Notes: a model not told the origin generated them from the letters alone. Shown: positions 1 to 5,483, counted from the stretch's first letter. The stretch: DNA of 20,359 nt from a virus (IMGVR_UViG_3300009537_000224:1-20359), one strand, 5' to 3'. Program-made: numbers and translations.

Positions 1-2
1 TA

Positions 3-566
3 AAGCAAAAGAAACTAAAAACATTCTTAAAACTTTGTGAAAACTTTTTAGAAACTAAAGTAGAATATTATGATAACTTTATTAAAATCTCTGTCCCTAA
101 ACTATTGAAAAAGCGGGACAACCATACAAAAAACTTGCAAGTAACTAACAAGAAACTTATAAGCAAAGAAGTAGAAGTAGAAGTAGAAGTAGAAGTAGAA
201 GAAGATAAACCAATAGCGCAAAAAAAAGATTTTGCGCAGTGCTGGGGAGAACACTTTGATACCATTTGGGACCATTACCCGGAAAAAAAGGGTAGGGCGA
301 AGGCTAAACGGCATTTTCATGCGCAAGTTACAAGCAAGGTGCTGTGGGGCGATATCCAAAAAGCCTTGGAAAATTATAAAATTGACATGGCGCGAGTCAG
401 GGCAAACGGTCACCCCGACAGGGCGTGGATGCACGGCTCGACCTGGTTTAATGCGAACTGGCGGGATTATATTAATTACGAGCCGCCTCCGGCCCCGGAG
501 ACCGAGGATGAGAAACGGCAACGCGAGATTGATGAACTATCAAAAAAATATGAGGGGGTGGGGTGA
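3..566 (+). CDS. Phage replication initiator-like protein, C-terminal part (5' end off window)
   Basis: The frame is open from the left edge, so this is the last 187 codons of a longer gene. The TTG at 105 is internal and not the start. The visible protein has three parts. A stretch ending around KISVPKLLKKRDNHTKN resembles the end of the winged-helix domain of phage replisome-organiser proteins. A highly charged Glu-Val linker follows. The C-terminal domain runs from about FDTIWDHYPEKKGRAKAK through WMHGSTWFNANWRDY, a pattern common at the C-terminus of phage and plasmid replication initiators (O/DnaD-like), where it is thought to contact helicase or loader. The next gene starts inside its stop codon (GTGA), so the two are translationally coupled and probably work together in replication. 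The family assignment is by pattern recognition. The role at an origin is inferred, and no origin repeats are seen in the visible part. Confidence 0.72.
   Translation, partial: KQKKLKTFLKLCENFLETKVEYYDNFIKISVPKLLKKRDNHTKNLQVTNKKLISKEVEVEVEVEVEEDKPIAQKKDFAQCWGEHFDTIWDHYPEKKGRAKAKRHFHAQVTSKVLWGDIQKALENYKIDMARVRANGHPDRAWMHGSTWFNANWRDYINYEPPPAPETEDEKRQREIDELSKKYEGVG
168..200 (+). repeat. Hexanucleotide tandem repeat (GAAGTA x5 plus GAA) coding a Glu-Val linker
   Basis: Five perfect GAAGTA units at 168-197 are followed by GAA. Because the unit is six bases, gain or loss of a unit changes the linker by one Glu-Val pair and keeps the reading frame. It lies between the N-terminal and C-terminal domains of the replication protein. 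Its length could vary between relatives by replication slippage. Confidence 0.9.
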
Positions 567-1123
567 ACGTTCAGGAGTTCACAACAGGCATGGAGGCTAT
601 TGCAGGGCGGTTATTAAAGGCCCCACCGTCATCAAAGCAGATCGACGCATTGTTCCCGAAGGTATCAGGGTTTGATGCTAAAATATTTGCAGATGCCGTC
701 GAAAGTTTGTCAATGGGCGAGTATATGCCACGCCTTAAAGAGCTTTACGAGGCGTATTACATTGCAAAATCTAAGGCCAGGGCCGGCAATCCTGATTGGC
801 AAGGGTGTAAATTTTGCGAAAGGGGCAAGGTTTTTTATGAGCGAAAAAACCCGGCGAGCAGGCTTGGATTATGGCATTCGTACATTGGATATTGCGGCCA
901 TTGCAATCCGCCGATAAACAAATCAGGCAAGTTCAAAATTTATAGTGGCCAAAAATATAAAGACATCCGGTTTCCTGATATGCACGCTCAGGCAGATGAG
1001 AACCCATCGCCGCAAGAGGTTAAGCGGGCCGTGAAAGCGTACACCGGGGAAGCGGACCCGGAAAAAGAACGTGACAGGAAGAGGAATATTGAAAAATATG
1101 AAACTGAGGATTTCCCGTTTTGA
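563..1123 (+). CDS. Zinc-ribbon protein, probable replication accessory (helicase-loader position)
   Basis: 186 aa from a GTG start that overlaps the preceding stop by four bases (GTGA). A G-rich ribosome binding site (GAGGGGG) lies just upstream. The N-terminal 65 residues are helical and resemble the N-terminal part of small phage helicase-loader proteins. Residues 82-114 carry two CxxC pairs (C82, C85 and C111, C114) separated by 25 residues, which should bind zinc. The last 35 residues are very charged and end in an aromatic tail (DFPF). Position directly after an initiator-like gene and before a nuclease suggests DNA replication or recombination, most simply loading of the replicative helicase. 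No ATPase motif is visible. Homology is not certain, so the role is inferred from context. Confidence 0.6.
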   Translation: MNVQEFTTGMEAIAGRLLKAPPSSKQIDALFPKVSGFDAKIFADAVESLSMGEYMPRLKELYEAYYIAKSKARAGNPDWQGCKFCERGKVFYERKNPASRLGLWHSYIGYCGHCNPPINKSGKFKIYSGQKYKDIRFPDMHAQADENPSPQEVKRAVKAYTGEADPEKERDRKRNIEKYETEDFPF

Positions 1124-1428
1124 GAATTAACCGCCATAAATTCAATGCTAAGCGGACGATCCGCGATGGGATAAATTTTGATTCCGAAAAAGAAGGCCGC
1201 TATTATGACAAGCTAAAAATTGCCAAGATCAGCGGGGATCTTTTATTTTTCCTCCGCCAGGTACCCTTTGATTTGCCCGGTAAAACTAAGTACCGCCTGG
1301 ATTTTATGGAGTTTTGGGCCGACGGGTCCGTCCGGTGCGTTGATGTCAAGGGATACGTTACGGCAGGCTATAAGGCGAAAAAGAAACAGGTGGAAGCCCT
1401 GTATCCTGTAATAATTGAGGAAGTATGA
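1120..1428 (+). CDS. DUF1064-family PD-(D/E)XK endonuclease-like protein
   Basis: 102 aa from a TTG start overlapping the previous stop (TTGA), with GAGGA about ten bases upstream. The protein matches the DUF1064 pattern of phage replication/recombination regions: KFNAKRTIRDGINFDSEKEG at the N-terminus, YRLDF in the middle, then VDVKGY. E25, D61 and D75-x-K77 form a PD-(D/E)XK nuclease-type active site. Members are small phage proteins assumed to cut DNA, possibly recombination intermediates, but biochemistry is scarce. It closes the coupled three-gene replication unit. Length is usual for the family. The fold assignment is reasonably firm from the motif order, while the substrate is unknown. 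Confidence 0.72.
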   Translation: MRINRHKFNAKRTIRDGINFDSEKEGRYYDKLKIAKISGDLLFFLRQVPFDLPGKTKYRLDFMEFWADGSVRCVDVKGYVTAGYKAKKKQVEALYPVIIEEV

Positions 1429-1481
1429 GCAGGATACCGCCTGTAAAGCGATTCTATAGGGGTAGAATTGATTTAATTTAA
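1425..1481 (+). CDS. Possible 18-codon ORF coupled to the nuclease gene
   Basis: An ATG overlaps the nuclease stop (ATGA) and has GAGGA four to five bases upstream. It encodes MSRIPPVKRFYRGRIDLI and ends at TAA 1479-1481. The peptide is basic, with no recognisable family. The same 4-base overlap joins its upstream neighbours, which is the only reason to list it. It may be untranslated, or serve only to carry ribosomes forward. The 74 bases that follow, up to the next gene, are purine-rich and AT-rich, and I see no convincing -35/-10 promoter or terminator hairpin in them. Confidence 0.28.
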   Translation: MSRIPPVKRFYRGRIDLI

Positions 1482-1555
1482 AGATAGGGTAAACGGTATA
1501 GGTTAAAAAGAAAATAGAAAATAGACGGGTATACGACGGTAAAAAGGGGGATTAG

Positions 1556-1804
1556 ATGAAAGAACAAGCAAAGCTCTTTGTGGTTGAAACAGAATATGAG
1601 AAGGAATGGTACGGGATGCCTGAATATAAAAATCAGGATTTAAGCCCTAAATATCAAATTATAGTTAGTTTTGCAACTAAACAGGATTTAAAAGATTTTG
1701 CTCAATTAGTTGGGCAACCGCTAACAACGAAAACGCAGAGTATATGGTTCCCAGCGGTAGAAATCGGCAGGTATAGCAATAAGAGGTTTATCGATGAATC
1801 CTAA
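1556..1804 (+). CDS. Small phage protein with SIWFP motif, partner of the glycosyltransferase
   Basis: 82 aa, ATG start with AGGGGG five bases upstream. The protein contains YQIIVSFATKQDLKDFAQLVGQ followed by KTQSIWFPA. This layout (strand, helix, GQ, then T-x-SIWYP-like motif) recurs in small phage proteins next to TET-associated glycosyltransferases and in ParB-like contexts. I recognise the pattern but no function is established to my knowledge. The last 11 bases overlap the glycosyltransferase gene, so the pair is co-translated. The AT-rich codon use matches that of the next gene and differs from genes on either side, suggesting the two travel as a unit. It may be an accessory subunit or DNA-binding adaptor, which is inference only. 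Confidence 0.6.
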   Translation: MKEQAKLFVVETEYEKEWYGMPEYKNQDLSPKYQIIVSFATKQDLKDFAQLVGQPLTTKTQSIWFPAVEIGRYSNKRFIDES

Positions 1805-2654
1805 ATACCCTATTTATGTTATTTCAAAAAATAGATGGGAAACGCGGCTGACTTCAAAAGCATTAGAGGCTATGGGAGTACCATATTCTATTGTCATTGA
1901 GCCTCAAGAGTATGCCCATTATGCCGCTGTTATTGATCCAGGAAAAATTCTAGTATTACCCTTTTCTAATTTAGGACAAGGCTCAATTCCAGCAAGGAAT
2001 TGGGTATGGGAAGATTCAATTGAAAAAGGGCATAAATGGCATTGGATTTTAGACGATAATATAAACGGGTTTTACCGATATAATAACAATCTTAAAGTAC
2101 CTATAAAATGTGGATCAACTTTTCGTGCCGCTGAAGATTTCGTTGAGAGGTATGAAAATATAGCTCAGGCGGGGTTTAATTATTTTATGTTTGTATCGCG
2201 AAAAGACCCGAAGCCTGTATATCAACTAAATACCCGCATTTATTCTTGTATATTAATTAGAAATTCTCTGCCCTTTAGGTGGCGCGGTAAATATAATGAG
2301 GACACAGACTTATCGATCAGGATATTAAAAGACCGTGAGTTTAATTGGTGTACAGTTCTTTTTAACGCATTCTTATGTAAGAAATCCCAGACAATGACAA
2401 TGAAAGGCGGTAATTCGGATGAATTATATAAGGGTAATGGGCGGCTATTAATGGCTCAATCATTAGCCGAACAGCACCCCGCAATAGTTAAAATAACCGA
2501 AAAATGGGGAAGGCCGCAACACCAGGTTGATTATAGGTTTTTTAAGAAGAAAAAATTAATAAGAAAACCTGGGTATGATTACCCGGAAAAGGTTGATAAT
2601 TTTGGGATGGTATTGCAAGAGAAAATTGACGGAAGATGGCATACAATAAAATAA
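1794..2654 (+). CDS. TET-associated-type glycosyltransferase (TAGT family)
   Basis: 286 aa, ATG start overlapping the upstream gene by 11 bases, with GAGG seven bases before it. The protein fits the phage TET-associated glycosyltransferase family: YPIYVISKNRW at the N-terminus (Rossmann-like sugar-nucleotide end), SIPARNWVWE at 64-73, a WILDDNI metal-binding acidic motif at 84-90, and NEDTDLSIR at 168-176 as the likely catalytic acidic region of a GT-A fold. Family members are predicted, and some shown, to add sugars to 5-hydroxymethylated pyrimidines in phage DNA. No TET/JBP dioxygenase or hydroxymethylase is visible in this window, so the acceptor base is open. Sampled lines are 33-37% G+C (1801-1860, 2101-2160) against 55% in the next gene (2761-2820), which suggests separate acquisition. 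Confidence 0.75.
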   Translation: MNPKYPIYVISKNRWETRLTSKALEAMGVPYSIVIEPQEYAHYAAVIDPGKILVLPFSNLGQGSIPARNWVWEDSIEKGHKWHWILDDNINGFYRYNNNLKVPIKCGSTFRAAEDFVERYENIAQAGFNYFMFVSRKDPKPVYQLNTRIYSCILIRNSLPFRWRGKYNEDTDLSIRILKDREFNWCTVLFNAFLCKKSQTMTMKGGNSDELYKGNGRLLMAQSLAEQHPAIVKITEKWGRPQHQVDYRFFKKKKLIRKPGYDYPEKVDNFGMVLQEKIDGRWHTIK

Positions 2655-2672
2655 CCCTAAAGGAGTAAAATG

Positions 2673-3311
2673 ATGAAAAAGATTATTATAGCATTGATTA
2701 TGTTAGCTTTACCTGCTGTTGCGCAAGCGGAAACTTATTCATGGATAAAAGGCGGGGCGAGTTATTGGGGCACGTTTGATGCCTGTTTCCCCGGCACCTG
2801 CTACGAAAACGGGGAAATCGAGACCAGCAACGACTTTTTTGTCCAGATCAGCCCGGTAGCAGTGAGGAAAAAGTTGAGTCGCAGGTTTGGCTTGCGAATG
2901 GAGCCTTATGCGGGCTATGCGGAACGCGATTTAGATTATAATGCCCGCGGTGTAAGGTTCAGCCAGGCCGAGGTGAAAGAGATTCAGATCGGGGGCAACT
3001 TGTTTCTTGATTATCAGATAACCCCTGGAATTGCGGTCTATATGGGGCCAACGGCGGGTGTTGAGTTCAGCCAGGTTGAGGGCAAATTTACGTCCGGCAG
3101 AGGGAGTATGCTGGCTAATACCGATATGACGTATAATTTCTACCCTGGGGCTGAGGCAGGCGCGGAATACCGCTGGAATAATCTTGCGATTGGCGGGTTC
3201 TGGCGTTGGACGAATCCTGATACTTACCAGGATCAGACATACCAGGTGAGATACGATTACGATCGAGGTCACCAGATCGGCGGTTCCCTAAAATTCTATT
3301 GGGGGAATTAA
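2673..3311 (+). CDS. Phage-encoded outer-membrane beta-barrel protein with signal peptide
   Basis: 212 aa from the second of two adjacent ATGs. AAGGAG at 2660-2665 is seven bases from ATG 2673 but only four from ATG 2670, so I prefer 2673. Residues 1-19 form a classical Sec signal peptide (MKK, hydrophobic core, AVAQA cleavage before E20). The mature part has alternating aromatic/polar strands rich in Gly and Tyr, such as LRMEPYAGYAERDLDY and GAEAGAEYRWNNLAIGGFWR, and ends SLKFYWGN. This suits a small outer-membrane barrel of the OmpX/OmpA-N type. C38 and C43 could form a disulfide. Phages carry such genes as morons that change host surface, block superinfection or aid serum resistance (Lom-like). 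Which applies here is unknown. It precedes the lysis genes. Confidence 0.72.
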   Translation: MKKIIIALIMLALPAVAQAETYSWIKGGASYWGTFDACFPGTCYENGEIETSNDFFVQISPVAVRKKLSRRFGLRMEPYAGYAERDLDYNARGVRFSQAEVKEIQIGGNLFLDYQITPGIAVYMGPTAGVEFSQVEGKFTSGRGSMLANTDMTYNFYPGAEAGAEYRWNNLAIGGFWRWTNPDTYQDQTYQVRYDYDRGHQIGGSLKFYWGN

Positions 3312-3381
3312 TCTGTATTTTTCTTTGATTTTATTATAGTATTTAAGGCGAGAGTATTCGCCAACTAACTTTGGTGGTAAT

Positions 3382-3735
3382 TTGCTCACTAAAAATTTTT
3401 CTCGAACAGAGTTCGCTTGTTCCTGCGGTTGTGGGTTAGATGATATTGATTTAACCCTCGTCCGCCAGCTACAGACCGCCCGCGATCTTTTCGGGGAACC
3501 CATCTCAATAACATCCGGCCTCCGGTGCCCATCGCACAACGAGCAGTCCGGGGGGAAGCCGCATTCTGCCCATCTATCAGGCTTCGCGGCTGATATCTCC
3601 TGCCCATCATCCAGTTTCCGCTTTAAAATTCTTCCCATCCTCCTTATATTCTTCTGTCGTATTGGCATCGGGGCCGGGTTTTTACACGTGGATAATGATT
3701 CCACAAAACCTCAGGGAGTGATATGGGTCTACTAA
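3382..3735 (+). CDS. Endolysin, peptidase M15 (D-Ala-D-Ala/L-Ala-D-Glu peptidase-like)
   Basis: 117 aa. The frame has no ATG or GTG before the domain, so TTG 3382 is the likely start, with a weak GGTGGT ribosome binding site. The sequence is a compact M15A zinc peptidase domain: an ITSGLRC segment at 43-49, SAHLSGFAADI at 62-72 supplying H64 and D71, and FLHVD at 100-104 supplying the third zinc ligand H102. The N-terminal CSCGCG at 13-18 is common in phage members of this group. The enzyme would cut peptide bonds in peptidoglycan at the end of infection. There is no signal peptide, so it needs the holin that follows. The length is typical of single-domain Gram-negative phage endolysins. Confidence 0.85.
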   Translation: MLTKNFSRTEFACSCGCGLDDIDLTLVRQLQTARDLFGEPISITSGLRCPSHNEQSGGKPHSAHLSGFAADISCPSSSFRFKILPILLIFFCRIGIGAGFLHVDNDSTKPQGVIWVY

Positions 3736-3771
3736 CAACAAAGGACTTATTAATTTATAGGAGATAACAAA

Positions 3772-3969
3772 ATGGATAAAGCAAAACCTTGGTATCAATC
3801 AGAAGCAATCTGGGGCGGCGCTGCCGCTTTTATAGCTGGTATTTCCGGGATGTTCGGCTTTGAACTGGTAGCCGCTGATGTTAATAGCGTGTTGATGAGC
3901 GCAATGGCGACTGTAGGCGGAATTATGGCTATTGTCGGGCGGTTTAAAGCCAGTTCCAAGATCAAGTAA
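3772..3969 (+). CDS. Holin-like small membrane protein
   Basis: 65 aa, ATG start preceded by TAGGAGA at 3758-3764. The N-terminus KPWYQSEAIWGG is followed by two hydrophobic segments, about 14-34 and 42-57, and a basic tail (GRFKASSKIK). WYQSEAIWGG followed by a two-segment membrane protein is a common form of phage holin-like proteins found next to endolysins. It would make holes in the inner membrane that release the M15 endolysin. Position immediately after the endolysin supports this. The holin call is by size, topology and context; no residue signature proves it. Confidence 0.65.
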   Translation: MDKAKPWYQSEAIWGGAAAFIAGISGMFGFELVAADVNSVLMSAMATVGGIMAIVGRFKASSKIK

Positions 3970-3980
3970 GGGGGTCTGTT

Positions 3981-4082
3981 ATGTGGCCCTCAATAATTAT
4001 TATTGGCGGCGCGATAGCCGTCTTTATTGTGCTTTATGCTATGATTGCCGCGGGGGATGACAATCACCGGACGAGAGAATGA
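3981..4082 (+). CDS. 33-residue single-span membrane protein in the lysis cassette
   Basis: An ATG at 3981 follows a strong AAGGGGG (3967-3973) at seven bases spacing. The peptide starts MWPSIIIIGGAIAVFIVLY, a single hydrophobic segment, then AMIAAGDDNHRTRE. Its stop overlaps the next start (ATGA at 4079-4082), so it lies in a coupled chain between the holin-like and i-spanin-like genes. Tiny membrane proteins of this shape are frequent in phage lysis regions and may be holin regulators, but function is unknown. Ribosome binding site, overlap and composition together make translation likely. Confidence 0.6.
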   Translation: MWPSIIIIGGAIAVFIVLYAMIAAGDDNHRTRE

Positions 4083-4333
4083 TCTCTGCGATATTAACGA
4101 TCCTCGGCGGCATCATAACCATATGGATATTCTATGCCAGAAAGAATGCAAAAAAGAAAACGGCAAAGGAAAAGTATGACGCGGACAAGCAAAAGTTTGA
4201 TGAGCATTTGGCTAATGGTGACGGTCGCGCTTTGTCTGCTGATTTCAGGCGGATGCAGGACGAGTACCGGGCCGGAGATAGTAATTATTCCAGCGGACAA
4301 GGAGGTCAAGATGCTCCCGAACGGGAACATTGA
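4079..4333 (+). CDS. i-spanin-like protein (Rz-like)
   Basis: 84 aa, starting inside the previous stop (ATGA). A hydrophobic N-terminal anchor (about residues 2-19, ISAILTILGGIITIWIFY) is followed by a basic, helical stretch with many Lys, Asp and Glu (KKKTAKEKYDADKQKFDEH) and a hydrophilic Gly/Ser/Gln-rich C-terminus. This is the topology of an inner-membrane spanin subunit: N-terminal anchor, then periplasmic coil reaching outward. A second lipoprotein-like gene is embedded in the +1 frame, as in Rz/Rz1 pairs. The periplasmic part is shorter than that of lambda Rz. Spanins fuse inner and outer membranes in the last step of Gram-negative lysis. The call rests on topology and nested arrangement, not sequence identity. 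Confidence 0.6.
   Translation: MISAILTILGGIITIWIFYARKNAKKKTAKEKYDADKQKFDEHLANGDGRALSADFRRMQDEYRAGDSNYSSGQGGQDAPEREH
4165..4170 (+). promoter_or_regulatory. Ribosome binding site that sets the o-spanin start
   Basis: AAAGGA lies five bases before ATG 4176, inside the i-spanin coding region. The earlier in-frame ATG at 4134 has no such site and would add 14 very basic residues ahead of the signal sequence. This favours 4176 as start. Confidence 0.6.
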
Positions 4334-4418
4334 GGTGACCAAGGCATGGATGTTAGAACGGTATCAAACCGAGCGCGGGTTATTAATGCGGATTGAGGAG
4401 TGTAGAAATGCCAGGTGA
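4176..4418 (+). CDS. o-spanin-like lipoprotein (Rz1-like), overlapping the i-spanin gene
   Basis: 80 aa in the +1 frame relative to the i-spanin gene, overlapping its last 158 bases and extending 85 bases beyond. From ATG 4176 the protein begins MTRTSKSLMSIWLMVTVALC and continues LLISGGC, a basic start, hydrophobic core and terminal Cys as in a lipoprotein signal. The lipobox is imperfect (S-G-G-C rather than L-x-G-C). The mature part includes EIVIIPADKEVK and NGNIEVTKAWMLERY, a pattern seen in second-position lysis-region lipoproteins of other phages. As o-spanin it would be anchored in the outer membrane and bind the i-spanin across the periplasm. Partial embedding is an accepted Rz/Rz1 architecture. 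Confidence is limited by the unusual lipobox. Confidence 0.6.
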   Translation: MTRTSKSLMSIWLMVTVALCLLISGGCRTSTGPEIVIIPADKEVKMLPNGNIEVTKAWMLERYQTERGLLMRIEECRNAR

Positions 4419-4443
4419 CGAACGCTGGCATAGGTGTAAATAA
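4408..4443 (+). CDS. Possible 11-codon leader/coupling ORF
   Basis: A strong GAGGAG (4395-4400) stands seven bases before ATG 4408. The frame encodes MPGDERWHRCK and stops at TAA 4441-4443, sharing one base with the ATG of the next gene (TAATG). It starts inside the end of the lipoprotein gene. The next gene has no good ribosome binding site of its own, so the mini-ORF may deliver ribosomes to it. The peptide itself may have no function. Confidence 0.35.
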   Translation: MPGDERWHRCK

Positions 4444-4727
4444 TGAGCGCCTCAAAGAAAGACTATAACCCCGGTGGTTATACGCAGGGGATTATGGACC
4501 CTGTTATTGGCCGACATGGTGAAATCAGGGTCTATGACGGCAAAGGCAATCTCAAGCGCATAGAACAGCCTGTGGTGAGTGCCAAGAAAAAGTCGCAAAG
4601 GCGAGTCCATGACGGGCATGAAACGTTTATCTGCATTGAATGCGGACTGCTAGAGGGCAGGAAAGACCCAAGTGTAGTCCGGTGCGCTGATTGCCGAGCC
4701 AAATATGAAGGGGAATTTGCGAACTAA
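4443..4727 (+). CDS. Small zinc-finger protein, unknown function
   Basis: 94 aa, start overlapping an 11-codon ORF (TAATG). The N-terminal half is polar and basic (MSASKKDYNPGGYTQG, later AKKKSQRR). The C-terminal half has ICIECG at 63-68 and RCADCR at 80-85, so C64, C67, C81 and C84 could hold a zinc ion in a treble-clef or ribbon finger resembling DksA/TraR-type fingers (C-x2-C-x13-C-x2-C), although spacing is not a close match. I do not recognise a named family. It could bind nucleic acid or a host protein. It sits downstream of lysis genes in a series of accessory small genes. Confidence 0.6.
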   Translation: MSASKKDYNPGGYTQGIMDPVIGRHGEIRVYDGKGNLKRIEQPVVSAKKKSQRRVHDGHETFICIECGLLEGRKDPSVVRCADCRAKYEGEFAN

Positions 4728-4766
4728 GGGCAACAACAAAATTCCCATAAAACCCGGAGACAGCAG

Positions 4767-5000
4767 TTGAGATACTTCATCCCAGTCATATCAATATTAA
4801 TCATTGCCATTGTTGTTGTTCTGATGTGGCGTCAACCAGCAACCCCTGACCCTATGCCAAGACTGGTGTCATTGCCAGAACTGCAAGCATGTTCATGTGA
4901 TTCGGCTTTACGCTGTATGACGGATCAGGATTATATGCAGTTGATTGCCTGGCAACAGGAGAACGAGTGGATTATTGAAACGTATTGCGTGGGATGTTGA
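4767..5000 (+). CDS. Small membrane-anchored protein, unknown
   Basis: 77 aa from a TTG start with GGAG eight bases upstream (4755-4758). Residues 4-21 are strongly hydrophobic (FIPVISILIIAIVVVLMW), giving one membrane anchor or uncleaved signal. The rest is soluble and has five cysteines, including CSC and a C-terminal CVGC, suggesting disulfides in the periplasm. No family is recognised. It ends one base before the next gene's start, so the two are co-translated. A role in superinfection exclusion or lysis control would suit its form and place but is conjecture. Confidence 0.5.
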   Translation: MRYFIPVISILIIAIVVVLMWRQPATPDPMPRLVSLPELQACSCDSALRCMTDQDYMQLIAWQQENEWIIETYCVGC

Positions 5001-5001
5001 T

Positions 5002-5211
5002 ATGGGATACCTGCTATTAATCTTTCTGTTAGGCCCGATGCCTAGTGATTCCACCCGTATAGGCGTATTAGATACGAGGGTAGTTGGAACGTTCGCTACA
5101 TTGGGGCATTGCGAACAAAAGGCCATGGAGATGAAAAGCAGGTTGCAGGAACCAAGGTTCAGGGAGTTCAGTGTTGGGTGCCTAGAGTTCACAGAGGTTA
5201 AAGAGATATGA
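5002..5211 (+). CDS. Small secreted or membrane protein, unknown
   Basis: 69 aa from ATG 5002, chosen because GGGA lies seven bases upstream and a longer in-frame start at 4945 would give a polar extension overlapping the previous gene. The N-terminus MGYLLLIFLLGPMPSDS looks like a short hydrophobic signal. The remainder has two cysteines (in GHCEQK and VGCLEF) spaced about 30 residues apart, which could pair by disulfide. No family recognised. Its stop overlaps the next start (ATGA). Confidence 0.5.
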   Translation: MGYLLLIFLLGPMPSDSTRIGVLDTRVVGTFATLGHCEQKAMEMKSRLQEPRFREFSVGCLEFTEVKEI

Positions 5212-5294
5212 TTAACTGGTGGTGGAAATGCCTGATATATGAATTTACCGAAGGCAAGCGAGGTTGCAGGAAATGGCGGTGGATTGAGGAATGA
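5208..5294 (+). CDS. 28-residue Trp-rich ORF in an overlap chain
   Basis: ATG 5208 overlaps the upstream stop (ATGA), and its own stop overlaps the ATG at 5291 in the same way. It encodes MINWWWKCLIYEFTEGKRGC followed by RKWRWIEE. The peptide is basic with five Trp and two Cys. Small Trp/Arg/Cys-rich proteins of this kind occur in other phages, but I know no function. The overlap at both ends supports translation. Confidence 0.45.
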   Translation: MINWWWKCLIYEFTEGKRGCRKWRWIEE

Positions 5295-5479
5295 GATTAA
5301 CAGGGACTCTGGTTATGGCAAATCAAAACGAAGATAAAGACTGGGGATGGAAAGAACGAACTGAGGATTTCTGTAAGTGCGGGGCGCCAAAGCAAAGACA
5401 CGCCAAAAAATGCTGGTTATGCACCGAAACCGACAGACAGGGCAGGATTAAGATTATTGAGGGCAAGGGCCACGATTAG
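5291..5479 (+). CDS. Small Cys-motif protein, last gene of the plus-strand set
   Basis: 62 aa. The start is either ATG 5291, coupled to the upstream stop, or ATG 5315, which has AGGGA eight bases before it; the choice is open. Both contain the core FCKCGAPKQRHAKKCWLC, with C28, C30, C41 and C44 (numbering from 5291), a likely zinc knuckle in which a GAPK-type turn follows the first Cys pair, as in small zinc ribbons. The tail is charged (RIKIIEGKGHD). Function is unknown. It ends four bases from the stop of the converging minus-strand operon. Confidence 0.5.
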   Translation: MRLTGTLVMANQNEDKDWGWKERTEDFCKCGAPKQRHAKKCWLCTETDRQGRIKIIEGKGHD

Positions 5480-5483
5480 GCAG

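Noticed and set aside
105-107. TTG as start of the first gene
   Set aside because: The same frame is open to the left edge and encodes plausible domain sequence (up to KISVPKLLKKRDN), so the gene is simply cut by the window.
168-200. CRISPR or iteron reading of the GAAGTA repeat
   Set aside because: The units are six bases, contiguous and in coding frame, without spacers. It is a coding microsatellite.
102-521. 139-codon minus-strand frame opposite the replication gene
   Set aside because: It contains Phe/Tyr repeats produced by the hexamer on the other strand, has no gene-like context and is an antisense shadow.
1482-1555. Purine-rich AT-rich spacer as replication origin or promoter
   Set aside because: There are short AAAATAG repeats but no iterons, and no -35/-10 pair with sensible spacing, so nothing firm can be claimed.
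3347-3362. Inverted repeat GGCGA-6-TCGCC before the endolysin gene
   Set aside because: Only a five-base stem with no T-tract after it. It is too weak to call a terminator or regulatory hairpin.
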